From Sphagnum magellanicum (taxonomy: Eukaryota > Streptophyta > Sphagnopsida > Sphagnales > Sphagnaceae): a stretch of 64,000 nt of DNA. The notes under the pieces were generated by a model. The model was not told where the DNA came from, did not search any database, and saw only the letters and a program-made list of their open reading frames with translations. Below, one piece after another: positions 10,416 to 21,568 of the stretch. Position numbers and translations under genes: made by a program. How positions within the stretch are numbered: position 1 is the first letter of the stretch; each line of letters opens with the position of its first letter. The stretch spans positions 15,376,001 to 15,440,000 of the forward strand of contig CM038915.1 in NCBI GenBank assembly GCA_021904315.1, given 5' to 3'.

Positions 10416-12052
10416 TTAGGGTCTGAAATAAATGGTAGGCTCCTCAAGAGCTCTCTCTTTCTTGGCCTTCATAGCTCTTCTTGGTGAGATATTTGTGAAG
10501 GGTGAAGAGGATGACCCTCTCACACATTAACTGGATAATGGTCGTTTTTCTTTTCTTAAGGCAGCCGCTTGACATTGCAAAGTTTCATCTTTTATTTTCT
10601 TTGGGCTGAAAGATGCCGCTTACACTTTGATGGAAGTACTCTAGCTCCAAAAAGTTTCATTAGGTCTAGAGCCATCTGTCTGGGGCCTATTCTTGATATG
10701 GTAGAGTGCCTTCCAGGCCAAGGGCAGAATGTCAATTCAGCCTGTGTGCATTGATGATTGTTTTTTGGACACAAAATCAACAAAAGGCAACACAGTGTTC
10801 TGAAAACAAAATATTGTGTGGCAATTTCTCTTTTTTTTTAAAAAAAAATCTTCTAATTTAGGCGATACAAATCTGTTTTTCAAGCAGGGTGTCATCACAT
10901 TTATGTCTACTGGCTACAGTTTTAAAAGTTCCTTCAAATAATGTGGTGAGTTAGGTCCAAATCTGCCCAAGGATGCTCGCCACCCTCATTCTATCAGTGA
11001 ATTCAATAAAAAAACACTGGTGTGCATCCTAGAGCATTGAAATTTGATATGTAGTTTCTTTTGGGTTTGTGAAAGTTGCATTTGCAACCAATGCGTGAAC
11101 ATCAATGGAAACATCTATTGAGAGATATGGTCATCAGAAAAAAGAATCCACAAATAAATAGGGAAAGTTTTGGAGAAATGTGTTTCCTGTTGCAAATTCT
11201 ACTAATTATGCTAATCTTTGAGAAAAGAAGGAGAGGTGCCTTATTGTAAATACTTTCACTTGGACCCAAGGCTTTGGGCCCATGGGCTTTAAGCATATGT
11301 GTATGGCTTTGCCGTCGATGTTTTTAAAAATACATTAGGTTCAATTTGGCCCAAGAATGTGCCATGCAGGGTTAAATTAATCTAAGCAGTGGGTTTTTGA
11401 GTCAAGTCCAAGTGTAAATGGGCTAAAATACATTCCAAGAGTGAATAGATGACCAAAGCATATTGTTAATAGTTAGAGTAAATGTGTAAAATACAGGAGG
11501 TCTATGCCATGATATTTATATTAAGTTTACTTATTTTAAAACATAATTTCACTTCAGATTATCTCATGTATTTTATCCATAAATTTTCTAATTCCATAAT
11601 GTATGATTTAAAACACATTAATTGAAACAAAATTGCACATGAAAAAATTTAAATGAGAAGCATAACATTGGAGTAAATCATTGACATAAGTGGTCCATAT
11701 CAAAATGGTTCGGAGTCTCCCCTTACCTATTACTTTTGGAGCTTTAAGTCTAAAAGTATCTAGTCTTTTAATGTATTTCTAACTTTATTATTGTATTTTA
11801 TAGAGGTTGTTTTGAGATCACTTGTTCATTTCCATATGGTCCTTGATCTATTCTTAGTGTTAAGTTGTTGGAGACCCAAGTGAACGTGTAGCCCTTACTT
11901 AAAAGGCTTTACCCAACAATGGTGAAGGTACAGTGGATGAGTGACTTTTCCTAGTGCAGAGGAATGGAACTCCAAAAATTCCAAATAAATTCCAGAGGGC
12001 CAACCTTTCTTCCCTAAAGATACCAACTTGTTGGGTTTTTTCCAAATCCTGC
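10416..12052. other. Intergenic DNA, no gene seen
   Basis: A forward open frame at 10569-10754 and other short frames show no convincing domain. The DNA is moderately complex to about 11450 and AT-rich after that. Confidence 0.4.
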
Positions 12053-12190
12053 AAAGTACTAGGTGAATTTTCCTACTACATTTGGAGGGCACTTTATAAA
12101 GTACTCAGAGGATTGTCCTAGTGTATTTGGCAGGCACCTTATAAAGCACTTGGACAAGTTTCCTAGTTTATTGGGATGGCATGGTCATTC
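12053..12190 (+). repeat. About 45 bp tandem repeat, three diverged units
   Basis: Three successive units begin AAAGTACTA, AAAGTACTC and AAAGCACTT. Each contains a variant of TTTCCTAGT and a later GGCA. The surrounding 12100-12430 sequence is related to 21050-21180 and 26945-27050 (for example CCCCATGGGGAACATTTCC against GGTGGGGAACATCCCC), so it belongs to a dispersed family. Confidence 0.6.
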
Positions 12191-12429
12191 CTGAGAAGGC
12201 TCTCTTAGAAAGAGTAAGGATCTTACACCTACAATTTAGGAGCAAGAGTGATCTTAGGCCTACTTATAGGAGTAATGTCCCTCCCACTCATATTGCTGTG
12301 TGATCTACTTATGTTTAAGTTGATGATAGGGTTCCCCATGGGGAACATTTCCAAAATGCTGGGCCTGGACTTGTAATGGCTATGCCCTAGGCCCTTTATC
12401 TTGAGTATGTTCCCACACTGGGACTCTAC

Positions 12430-13005
12430 TATGGGCGGCGTATTTTTTCCAGCTGGCTGGTGAATTTTTTAAAACAATGACCAAAAAAAGTGTTTTTAAT
12501 TGGATTTTCTAGTTGCCAAATGTTTCTATAAAAAAATCGCAAGAATTCTGTGTTAAGTTCCAGTAGGTAGCAAATAAATATAGAGGGATCTTTAAATTTC
12601 ATTACTCTCATATATTTTGTTTATAGTCAGATTTGAGTAAATTGTCTTATGGAGATGGATGTTCATCACTTCAGCAACATCACAAATTTGAAAAAGAAAA
12701 GAAAAAAAAGCACATGGGCATAATGTGTGTGTGTGTGTGTGTGTGTGTGTTTTTTTTTTGGGGGCTGGATTTTAGCCAAATGTCGAGAAAATTCAAAATA
12801 GCAAAAAATGAGTGTTTTTTGAGTTTTGTAGTTGCTACAATTGTTGGATACTGCATTAAGTTCTAATGGTAGCTAGGTAGCCAAATACATAGAAAGGATG
12901 CTGAAAGTTTTCTTGTTTTCACATTTTTCTATAGCCAAATCTGGCTGAATCATCTTATCTCTAATGATGGCCACTTCAGCTACATCACAAAATTAACCCA
13001 AAAAA
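12430..13005 (+). repeat. Diverged tandem duplication, units about 250-295 bp
   Basis: Unit one (about 12430-12690) and unit two (about 12765-12995) run in parallel. Each has GTTAAGTTC or ATTAAGTTC, then GTAGGTAGC or GCTAGGTAGC, a CAAATA word, and a final CACTTCAGCAACATCACAAA or its variant. A (TG)n microsatellite followed by T and G runs sits between them at 12724-12765. Confidence 0.65.
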
Positions 13006-13624
13006 AAATTGTATACACATACACACACTGGGCCACACAGGAACAGCCACAGTGAATCAGCATCCACCAGCACACCATCCATTGGATGTCCGTTATTACT
13101 CAGCTGTGGATGAACCTCAAGTGAGTTAATATTTGATTTCACCTTGGGAACCAATTCTGTAGGAAAGTAGGTCTCATATATAGGCAGATAGGTAGGAAAA
13201 TAGATAACTACTAGGTAAGTAGATGGTTTATACATAGGTAAAGGCCCTTTTTTCTATGTACCTATTAACAACCTGCTTGTGGGTTGTTAGTAGGTAGGTA
13301 GAAAAAAAAGCAACTGAGCTAACTACCATGGTTAGTTAGGGAAGTGGAACCAAACAGAAAACTGTTTCCTGATCACTTACCATGAAGGATGAATGGTAAG
13401 CTGGTGCGTGCTGGTTCACTATGGCCCACAGAAACCAGCTACTAACCTAGACTAAATATGTAGATTGAAAAAAAAAACCCTGCCAAAAATTGGGCATCTA
13501 AACTTGAAAACGTGGGAATTGGTAGTTTTTAGAATCCACAAAGAAGCGCCATATGTGGAGCTAAAATCAAATAATAAAAGAAAGCAACAACTAGGAAGGA
13601 AACAAGCTTGTGTTTCTTTTGATC
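13006..13624. other. Intergenic DNA, no gene seen
   Basis: Includes a short (AC)-rich stretch near 13015, scattered TAGGTAG words at 13180-13300, and otherwise unique-looking sequence. No domain was found in the reverse open frame at 12993-13235. Confidence 0.4.
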
Positions 13625-13960
13625 CCAAATAAACAAGGGGTGTGTCACACTGTGGCCTTGCAATTTACATTAAAAAAAAGTATCTTAAGGCAAAAGAAGA
13701 ATTTATGGAAACTCAAATATTTCACCATGCAAAAATATAATCTTCAAAAAAATCCTCTAAAAGAAATCAAAATCCTTCGAGATATCATAACTCTACAACT
13801 AATCCCAAGTTTCAAACACAAGCCAAAATATATTCTTTCAAAAATCCTCCTATAATAATAGACCTATTATTATTACCTAGGGGTCTATAAAAATCCCTTA
13901 AGCTACTATACTCTATAATAAATCTAAACACAATATCTTTGCCTTGGTAGGCAAGGCCAA
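13625..13960 (+). repeat. Dispersed repeat C, copy 1, just upstream of CCD8
   Basis: This stretch is clearly homologous to 38915-39210 in the same orientation. Shared words include AAACAAGGGG, GTGTCACAC, GGCAAAAGAAGAATT, TATTTCACCATGC and TACTATACTCTATAAT. Both copies end in an inverted repeat (GCCTTGG then TAGGCAAGGC), so the 3' end can form a hairpin. The TGTCACAC near the start recalls an LTR terminus, but no target-site duplication is visible and the class is open. Copy 1 ends about 450 bp before the CCD8 start codon. Confidence 0.7.
13886..13893 (+). promoter_or_regulatory. Candidate TATA box for CCD8 (TATAAAAA)
   Basis: TATAAAAA lies inside repeat C, about 515 bp upstream of the CCD8 ATG. 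The sister repeat at 38915-39210 reads CCAAAATCC at the same place, so the motif is specific to the copy next to CCD8. A start here would give a 5' leader of nearly 490 nt. There is no transcript evidence. Confidence 0.25.
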
Positions 13961-14407
13961 CGATAAAGAAAGGCCTTGATCCGCGCCCTCCGCACTAGAT
14001 AGTTGCACAGATGATTCCGGCCGCAAGGATCCCGAATAAGATCCGGCCGACTCTTTGCAAAGTCGTGAAGCCCATAGTTACACAAATAGAACTCCGGGAT
14101 GTGTTTCCGGATTCTTTCTCGACGGCAGCATCATCGATCCATGATCAATACCTTCCTTATCCTTGTCAGTCCGTAGACCCGATCGATCTTCACTACTTTC
14201 GCAGCAAAGCGTGCAGCTTGACATTGATCTTGTAAAGATTTTTTTTTTCTAAGGTTGGGGATCGTACCACCTTTGCTGCAGCTGCTATGGCTAGAACAAC
14301 AAGGTTCTGCACTGTCCTGTAGTTGCAGTTCGTCGTCATCAGCTTGCTGCTGCGGGAGTTCTCGTTTCTTTGGTTGAAGGAATAATAGATTACTTGGTGT
14401 AGCAAAA
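13961..14407 (+). promoter_or_regulatory. CCD8 5' flank or leader, CpG-rich, with upstream ORF
   Basis: CpG density rises abruptly after the repeat ends (CCGCGCCCTCCGCAC, CCGGCCGC, ATCCGGCCGA), while the repeat side is nearly free of CpG. An upstream reading frame at 14011-14235 would encode 74 residues if the transcript starts before 14011. I recognise no domain in it. An in-frame TGA at 14375-14377 precedes the main start. Confidence 0.45.
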
Positions 14408-17400
14408 ATGTCCAATACCAGCAGTTTGATGATGAGCTCCAGCTCCTTGATACTTGCACTTGCTCCTGCTGCTACTGCTGCTGCTGATGCAGGCACTAGT
14501 ACTACGTGCAGCTCATGCAGTAACAGTCTCGCACCATTGCAGTCTAGTTTCATGCATCGAAACAAAATCTTTACCACTTCTAATAAGTTTGGTGCATTAG
14601 GTTGTGATGGGTTGCTGTCGGTGGTCAAGCAGTCGATGAATCCAGGAGCTACTGATCTATATGCGTACTCCATTCACACAGGTGTTGCAGCTGTGCGACC
14701 TCGTAATCAGTCAGGGGTCTTGGTTTCATGTAGTCGAGGTCATCGTCATTTGGAGCTGCTGGAGCTGGATCATCGACTGCAGCATCTGCGGAAGTCTAAA
14801 ATATCATCATCATTATCAGCCACTGCTGCATCCCAGGCCCAGCAGCTGACGGTGGAGTATCCGGCAGTAGATGCTGCTGCTCCTCAAGCCGTGGAACAGC
14901 GATACCCAGGCCTGAACTCCTGGAACACCGTGAAGAAAGAGGAATGGGAAGGCGAAATGCAAGTGCAGGGAGCTATCCCCACTTGGCTGGTACGTTTGCA
15001 AAAACTGATGATCTGTACACAACCTTCTGGTTTGTAGTATTGCGAGATCACTCAAAGTGAGAGACTAGGAATTACTGATTTAAAATTACAAACTCGCGAG
15101 AATGCAGCAGATTGTACATTGACGATGCAGAGAATTTCATTGATCCTGGTGATATCTATCAGAATGGCACATACTTGAGGAATGGACCTGGATACTTCAA
15201 AGCTGGCGACCATGAGTTTCCGCACTTGTTTGATGGGTAAGTGTTTCTTTAAACCTTTCAGCAGCTCTAGTCGATCGAAACTAGCTAAGTTCTTAGAAAT
15301 GTTTCACAGACGGACAAAAAGAAGATCTATGAACTTGCTTAATAATCTTGACAACAGGCATCTGAAAAATTGCCAGGATGCTGGATTGATGTATATTGTG
15401 TGCAACTGCAGCTACTCAACACTCGTGCGTCTCAACTTTGAGAATGGAAAGCTGATCGCAGGGCATGCACAACTTCAGTCTGATGCTTACAAAGCGGCGA
15501 AGTCATCTGGGAAGATGAACTTCAGAGAGTTTGCTGTTGTGCCCAAGCATGATAATTTCTTTCAGCGTATAGGAGAACTGGCAGGAATGGCCATGGGTAC
15601 TACTCTCACCGACAACGCCAACACCGGAGTTATCAGGTACACAAATCTAGATGGTACCGCGTTGACAATCCTTCTTAATTGTTCAACTTTTTTCCTTCGA
15701 ATGATCAAGATCCGGAAGATTAAGGTCGAAAGATTTGCTGCTGCAGGCTGGGTGACGGAAGAGTGGTGTGCCTCACCGAAACTGTGAAAGGCTCCATCCA
15801 GATCGACCCGAGCAACCTCAAGACGATCGGAAGATTCATCTATGAAGATAACCTTGGGGTACGTAGCTGCCGGAGCTGCTGCTGAATCCCGTTTCAGATC
15901 ACATTTGTGTATACTAGTGGAGAAATGCTCAAGATCTAGCTAGCTGATGTTAGCTAGGGAGAATCAAAGTGTCTGCTCCTTGAGCTGCTGCAGATATACA
16001 GCAGCTTGAGCTGCTTCGACATCATGATGATTCAGTTAGGACTCTGAAACCTGAAGTGTGCTGTGCGGGGGGGGGGGGGGGGGGGTAATATGATCTCTGC
16101 AGGGACTCATTCATGCGGCTCATCCTTATGTGGACGAGAAGGAGTTCATCACTCTTCTTCCTGACTTGCTCAACCCCGGCTACACGGCTGTACGCATGGT
16201 CGCAGGATCCAATAAGCGCAAGATCATTGGAAGAGTACGTTTCCTAGGCCCTTCCTCTTGGGTGTCAATCAGGCTCCCGGTCTTTTCAAGTTCTAATCTT
16301 TTGAACAATCAGCTGCTGCATCATTTCTTGCAGTACTTACTGGAATCATTCTTTTTGCTCATAGATCTGCAAACTTCTTCCTGACAGTTCTTCACCGATC
16401 GAGAAGTGAACTACATTTGCCATCTTCTAAGCTTCTAGCTGCAGATCGTACAAGAATTGATGCGACAAATCCACTTGAAGCACACTTCACTTGAAGGAAA
16501 TCTTGTGATTCGATCGAGTTCTCGATTGCAGAATAGTTTCTGCAGCAAGGATTCGGATCATAGCAGCTAAATATATCTTGTAACTTGAGGATGTACATAT
16601 ATGAATATTGTTTCAGGTTAATTGCAATGGACCAGCGCCAGGGTGGGTGCATTCGTTTGCGGTGACGGAAAACTACATCGTCATTCCGGAGATGCCTCTC
16701 AGATACTCCGTGCGCAATCTCCTCAAGGCAGAGCCAGCGGAATACTTCAAGTTCGAATGGCTCCCGGAGTCGGGTGCCTGGGTGCACATCATGGACAGAA
16801 AGACGGGCAAAGTCGTAAGTGCAATAGAAGTCTCACATTCCGTAAATGACTCGAAAATATGTTGCATTTTATAATTAGAATACGACAAACCGAATCATAT
16901 TTCAATCCAGAGAAAAAGATGAACAAAAAGAAACAAAAAACACAGAGCTCACTTCTGAAGAAGATCAGATTAACTGTGTAGATCAGGAAAAAGCTCAGAT
17001 GTGCATGCATGCAGTTTACTCATGATACCACATTGCAACATATATAATGCTAATTGCTGCAGGTCACCTGTGTGGAGGTACCCAACTTTGTGACGTTCCA
17101 CTTCATCAATGCTTATCAAGAAATTACTGGAGTGGATGAGTTGCTGCATGGCAAGCCAGGTACTCGCATTATTGTTGATTGTTGTGAGCATGAAGCCAAC
17201 CCAGTTATCCTCAAGCGCATGACCCTAGAAGAACTCAGATCTTACCCTGGCAAAGTACTCCCAGACGCCAGGTGATTCCAGATCTTCCTCATTTTTATAT
17301 ATATATATCCCATGCATGTAAGTGGCGACAGATCTGTCTGCACCGTTTAATTTATACCTTGTAATTTGTTGGAGATTATTAATGTAACTATATGGCCCAC

Positions 17401-19018
17401 TTTAGATGGGGGATCCAGGGTCCAAATTTCTAGGAACCAATTTGGACTCATTTGAAGCAAATTGAATCCTTGGGTTGCACCCTAGTGCCTTGGCTCTTGG
17501 TTCTTCAAATCATGAGCTCTCCTTTTTAGCAATTTTTTTTTTTTTTTGGGGTTTGAATGTCAATTGATTTTCCCTCCAAAATGGTGCCATGTAGGTTTAG
17601 CCTGGATTTGCCACTTTTTGGTCTTGGACCCTTATCTAAAGGCCATAGGGTCAAATTTATGGCTCTCATCCATTAGGATTGCTCTATTTCATTTGACTGG
17701 GACCTTGAACCCTCATTTAAAATGGCCTTAATATTAGAGCTCAAATTAATTGTGTTGGCGGGGGGGGGGGAGGGACGCCCGACCTACGGACTGTAATAAT
17801 AATAATAATAATAATAATGTTATTGTAATAGAGTGGGGCGGTTCACTATCACATTGGATGATGGAAGCACAAAGGGCAAATTGGAAGCTGCAGTTCCGCC
17901 AGTGGAACATGGTGCTGGTTTGGACATGAATACAATCAATCCACGCTACGTCTCTCGCAAGTACCGCTATATTTATGCCTGTGGAGCTCACCGACCCTGC
18001 AACTTCCCCAACAGTCTTACCAAGGTAATAATTTACCAGCTAAATGCCTATTAAAACCAGCACTTGTGTTTGTATATAAATAAATATATATATATATATA
18101 GCTGGTGCAGCTCGGCTGCCAGTTGCATGCATTGAGATTGCTAGCTAGAGATGGCTGTATTAAAAACTAAAGATTATATTTAGATCTAAGTCATCTTGAG
18201 CCCTGCTGATCTTTTAGATTTTGCTCAGTGTTCATGGAGGATCATTCTGGTGTTTGTTGTTGTTGTTGTTTTTTTTTTCTTTTTTTGTGTTGCATATTTC
18301 AGATTGATTTGGAGGAAAAAACCGCCAAGAATTGGTATCATCCTGGTGGCATCCCAACAGAGCCTTTTTTTGTTCCTAGACCAGGAGCTGTTGCAGAAGA
18401 TGATGGTAAGTTAACACAAAATTAGTAGGAAATCCACAATCTGCAAATCTGTTGTTATCTTTCAAAAAAAAATTAAAATTTTTTGGTTTGTTTTTGCAGC
18501 TGTTTAAATTGAAATGAAGCAGAAGATCAGTACTCCTTTTCAGTACATGAGTACTAATTAGAACTGTAGAACCACCTAAACCCTTGAATTTTTGGTCTCT
18601 GAATTAACATCCTGCAATCCTTTTGGCTCACTACTAACGACTCAGACATTGCTAGAGCTCTAAGCGAGATCCACTTGACCAAAATCTAAGTTGCAGGCCA
18701 TTGATCACAACTAGCTAGCTAGATTCTGGTGTCGGATACTTGCAGCATACGAGAGTGAAAAGATCACTTACATATTCAAATGAATTTTGATGAAAATTTG
18801 GAATACATATCATGTGTGTGACGACTCATGTGGTCTGCATGTGACTACTGTTTGCAACAGGAGTTGTAATTTCGTTGGTGAGTGATGACACTGGTGGTGG
18901 CTTCATCATTGTGCTCAATGGATCAGACTTCACTGAGCTAGCTCGTGCAGATCTACCTTATGGCTTGCCTTATGGACTCCATGGTTGCTGGGTTCCAGGG
19001 CAAGTCCCTCAAATTTGA
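14408..19018 (+). CDS. CCD8: Carotenoid cleavage dioxygenase 8 (carlactone synthase)
   Basis: The product is a CCD8/MAX4-type dioxygenase, the plastid enzyme known to turn 9-cis-beta-apo-10'-carotenal into carlactone, precursor of strigolactones. I assembled ten exons: 14408-14989, 15163-15236, 15412-15636, 15747-15858, 16103-16234, 16617-16814, 17063-17271, 17832-18024, 18303-18405 and 18861-19018. They total 1986 nt, 661 residues plus TGA. All introns are GT-AG and all phases join. Family motifs include NGTYLRNGPGYFKAGD, GWVHSFAVTE, EMPLRY and YGLPYGLHGCW. Iron-ligand histidines fall at residues 338, 387, 454 and 650, with second-shell Glu 305. An in-frame TGA 30 bp upstream supports the start. 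Residues 1-55 are Ser/Ala/Thr-rich, as in a chloroplast transit peptide. The N-terminus is about 90 residues longer than in angiosperm CCD8, so an unseen intron or later start remains possible. The C-terminus adds VPGQVPQI. It looks functional. Confidence 0.95.
16067..16085 (+). repeat. G19 homopolymer in CCD8 intron 4
   Basis: Nineteen consecutive G end 15 nt before the AG at 16101-16102. The run takes the place where a pyrimidine tract would normally precede the 3' splice site. It may be length-variable or affected by sequencing error. Confidence 0.9.
17394..17727. mobile_element. Tourist-like MITE, copy 2, inside CCD8 intron 7
   Basis: This 334 bp copy matches 9530-9854 along its length (for example AGGAACCAATTTGGACT, GAAGCAAATTGAATCCTTG, GATTTTCCCTCCAAAA). 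Its ends begin GGCC and its inverted termini are more eroded. The flanking triplets TAT and TTA no longer match, so the insertion seems older than copy 1. It accounts for most of the 560 bp intron, the longest in the gene. Confidence 0.85.
17759..17820 (+). repeat. Poly-G plus (AAT)n tract in CCD8 intron 7
   Basis: A G run (with one A) is followed by GACGCCCGACCTACGGACTG and then eight AAT units ending AATGTTATT. A similar arrangement is at 45163-45250 (C run, CpG-containing spacer, AAT units, AATGTTTATT). It could be the 3' tail of a non-LTR element. It ends about 10 bp before the exon 8 acceptor. Confidence 0.55.
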
Positions 19019-20086
19019 TTTTATCAAGAACACTGGCTGACCAACTCTCAGATTCAAAAAATCATTCAACCTCTGTAAATTGATCATCCCCCCCAGATGC
19101 AACTGACAGACTGAAAACTAAACATTGGGAAAATCATTAAGGTTTGTGCAAGTTTGCTGCTGCAAAACCATTTTCACACCTGATCATTAGCATCAGGCCT
19201 TGACATGACTTTAGCATCAGGGTTTAACTTTATCAGGTCTAATATGTAGATAGAATACATATTGAAGTTGAAACAAGGTGGGACTTCTGAAGACACTCTC
19301 GTTCTGCTCAATTGTAAAATGATTTTCAGAGAGAGTCTAGCTCTCAATTGGATTTGGACATGAAACTGCTTTGAGGGATTTTATCTACCAAGTGGGTAGA
19401 TCCAAATCTTGAATCTGGAGCTTTCAGAAATACATTAGCCTCACTTTTTATGTACTTGTATTGATTGAAGAGGTTTTATGTAGCCCAAGTGGTGATCATC
19501 CTAGGAAGATTTAGCCAAATTTGATGATTTGGAAATTTTTTCCCCTTTTTTTGAAAAGAAAAAGTGACCAAATGCTTTTTTGCAGAAGATCAAATATTAA
19601 ATAATTAAGTGACCAACAAATTGAAATTCTTGACTATGAAATTTACTGTGTTCACCTCCATGCAATCTTTTTTTCATATTAAGTACTTTGTAATATATCT
19701 TCTGTGATATGGTGTTGGATCTATATATTGTTTGCCAACGCTATAGGAACTTGTAACAATCAATATTACTAGTTGTCAAGTTCACAGTGATTCAATCTTT
19801 AAGCAACATCAACCCAACTTTCCAACATTGAGAAACATGCAGTGCATCAACTTAAAACCCCACATGGCAACTTTGGGGATTGAAAAGTTGAACATGGATC
19901 ATGGTGCGCTCACAATAGCTTGCATTGTCAAATATAGGAGACTTATTGTTTTTTGTACTTCCTTTAACATGGATAACTTCAAAATCATTTGTAGGAATGG
20001 TTAAAAGGAATTTTGAATTCAAAAAGATCATGTTTCACCCTTCAAGTGCTCATCGCACACTTTGAACATACCTTATTGTATTTGTA
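19019..20086 (+). other. CCD8 3' flank, no further gene
   Basis: The first few hundred bases are probably 3' UTR. No AATAAA signal is obvious within 500 bp of the stop. The rest is AT-rich with no recognised repeat or domain. Confidence 0.45.
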
Positions 20087-20448
20087 AGAGCATCTGGAGC
20101 AATGTATTGTATTTGGGACAATATTACTATTTGTCACAATGTTTAATCTAATATTATAGGTTTGTCCTTCCCCCACTAATAATCAATAGATATTGGACAA
20201 TATACACTTAGAGAGCAATATTTAAATGCCAAACATTGGCCAATCACTATGGATAGCAATCAATGTGTGACTCAGCACTATGGCCAGTTGACTAGAAGGA
20301 ATTATTTTCTTTTCCCTAGGTCTTTTGACACCCATGGTATCCTATGAATTTACAAGAGTTATTCACCCATTGTCACATCATTGTGACACGGAATTTATCC
20401 AAATTTTGACATGCATGCCATTTTACAATTGCCACTAAAGATGCTTTA
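20087..20448. mobile_element. Possible MITE with GAGCATCT/AAGCATCT ends
   Basis: The left end GAGCATCTGGAGCAATGTA resembles the common plant MITE terminus GAGCATCT. The right end, reverse-complemented, begins AAAGCATCTTTAGTGGCAAT. The arms agree only over part of their length and no target-site duplication is clear. Confidence 0.35.
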
Positions 20449-21568
20449 AACCCATTTTGAAACCAAATGTTTCATGAAGGTTATGTGTTTTTCATGACAT
20501 GTGAACCAAGAACATAAATATTGATAAAAAGAAGTTTCCAAACTAGATACACAAAAAGCAAAAGTACGAGCCAAATTAAATGAAGCGTCTTGATTGATCT
20601 ATCAATGTAGAATGTGATCTACTAAAGAAAGGTAAGCAAAATGAAATATTCATCATGCACTCTTACATCCACAATGAGAATGATATTGCCTTGGAAGGCT
20701 TACGTAGATGTCAAACATGATATCCATTTCATAAGAATCATTGCAGAATACAAAGCAAATTTACAACACATGCAAATTCATTTATGGAAGAGGATATCAT
20801 GTACTGTGGAATAATGTTTCTTTTTTGGGCAGAATTTTGTCACTTGGTGACAAAACAAAGGAAGACAAATCCTAGGAAGGATCTTTGGGGAGAATGGCAC
20901 AACGTTGCCATATTTTGAGGGAAAAAAGTGAAAATTACCACCCTATTAACAAAAATGGAATATGACTTAAAGAGATTTTCTTTTAGATACAAAACAATTG
21001 ACTATTGGAATATATGGCATTCTTGTTCATCCTCATAACATCAGTGTAAAATACTTAGAGAAATTTTCTAAGTGTCATTGAAGGGCACCTTAGGGCACCT
21101 TAAATTCTTGAATAACCCTCTTAGAAAAGGAGGAGAGGTTTACACCTCTTTAAGAGTGGGATGGATCTTATGCCTAGAAGAATTTTTTTAATTATCAAAT
21201 AAACCATTTAATTTTTTTCAATGAAATAAATCCAGAGTTTATGGCTTCAAGCCATTCATGACGGTATGACATTAGCTTGTGTGCCCTAGGAAATGAATCT
21301 TCCAAGCCTTATTACCTTACACCCTTTCTCTACCTGCATGGATATAAAAAAGCACATTAACTTTACCTTTACCATTACTTTTATTTTTATAATATTTTTC
21401 ATATACCCATTCAACGTCCATTACCATTATCTTTATCTCTTCCTTCAAATAGTATCCTTTGAAAAGGTTCCTTTCAAAGTGAAACTAAATGATCATAAAA
21501 TTAAAATTTACACATTAATTTGACTATTTATTTATAAATGGTTATAAATTCTGTATTTTAAAAGTTGA
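20449..21568. other. AT-rich DNA with a fragment of a dispersed family
   Basis: Bases 21050-21180 are related to 12100-12290 (ACTTAGAGAAATTTTCTAAG, GGGCACCTTA, CTCTTAGAAAAGGAG). Nothing else was recognised. Short forward frames near 21293-21523 show no domain. Confidence 0.4.

Noticed and set aside
10569-10754. Forward frame with FLWAERCRLHFDG, faintly like the region after reverse transcriptase in plant LINEs
   Set aside because: Too short, and there are no reverse transcriptase motifs nearby. The resemblance is not strong enough to call.
14131-14673. A 180-codon open frame on the reverse strand overlapping the CCD8 leader and first exon
   Set aside because: It lies antisense to the well-supported CCD8 exon 1 and reflects its GC-rich, CTG/CAG-rich composition. 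No domain or splice structure supports it.
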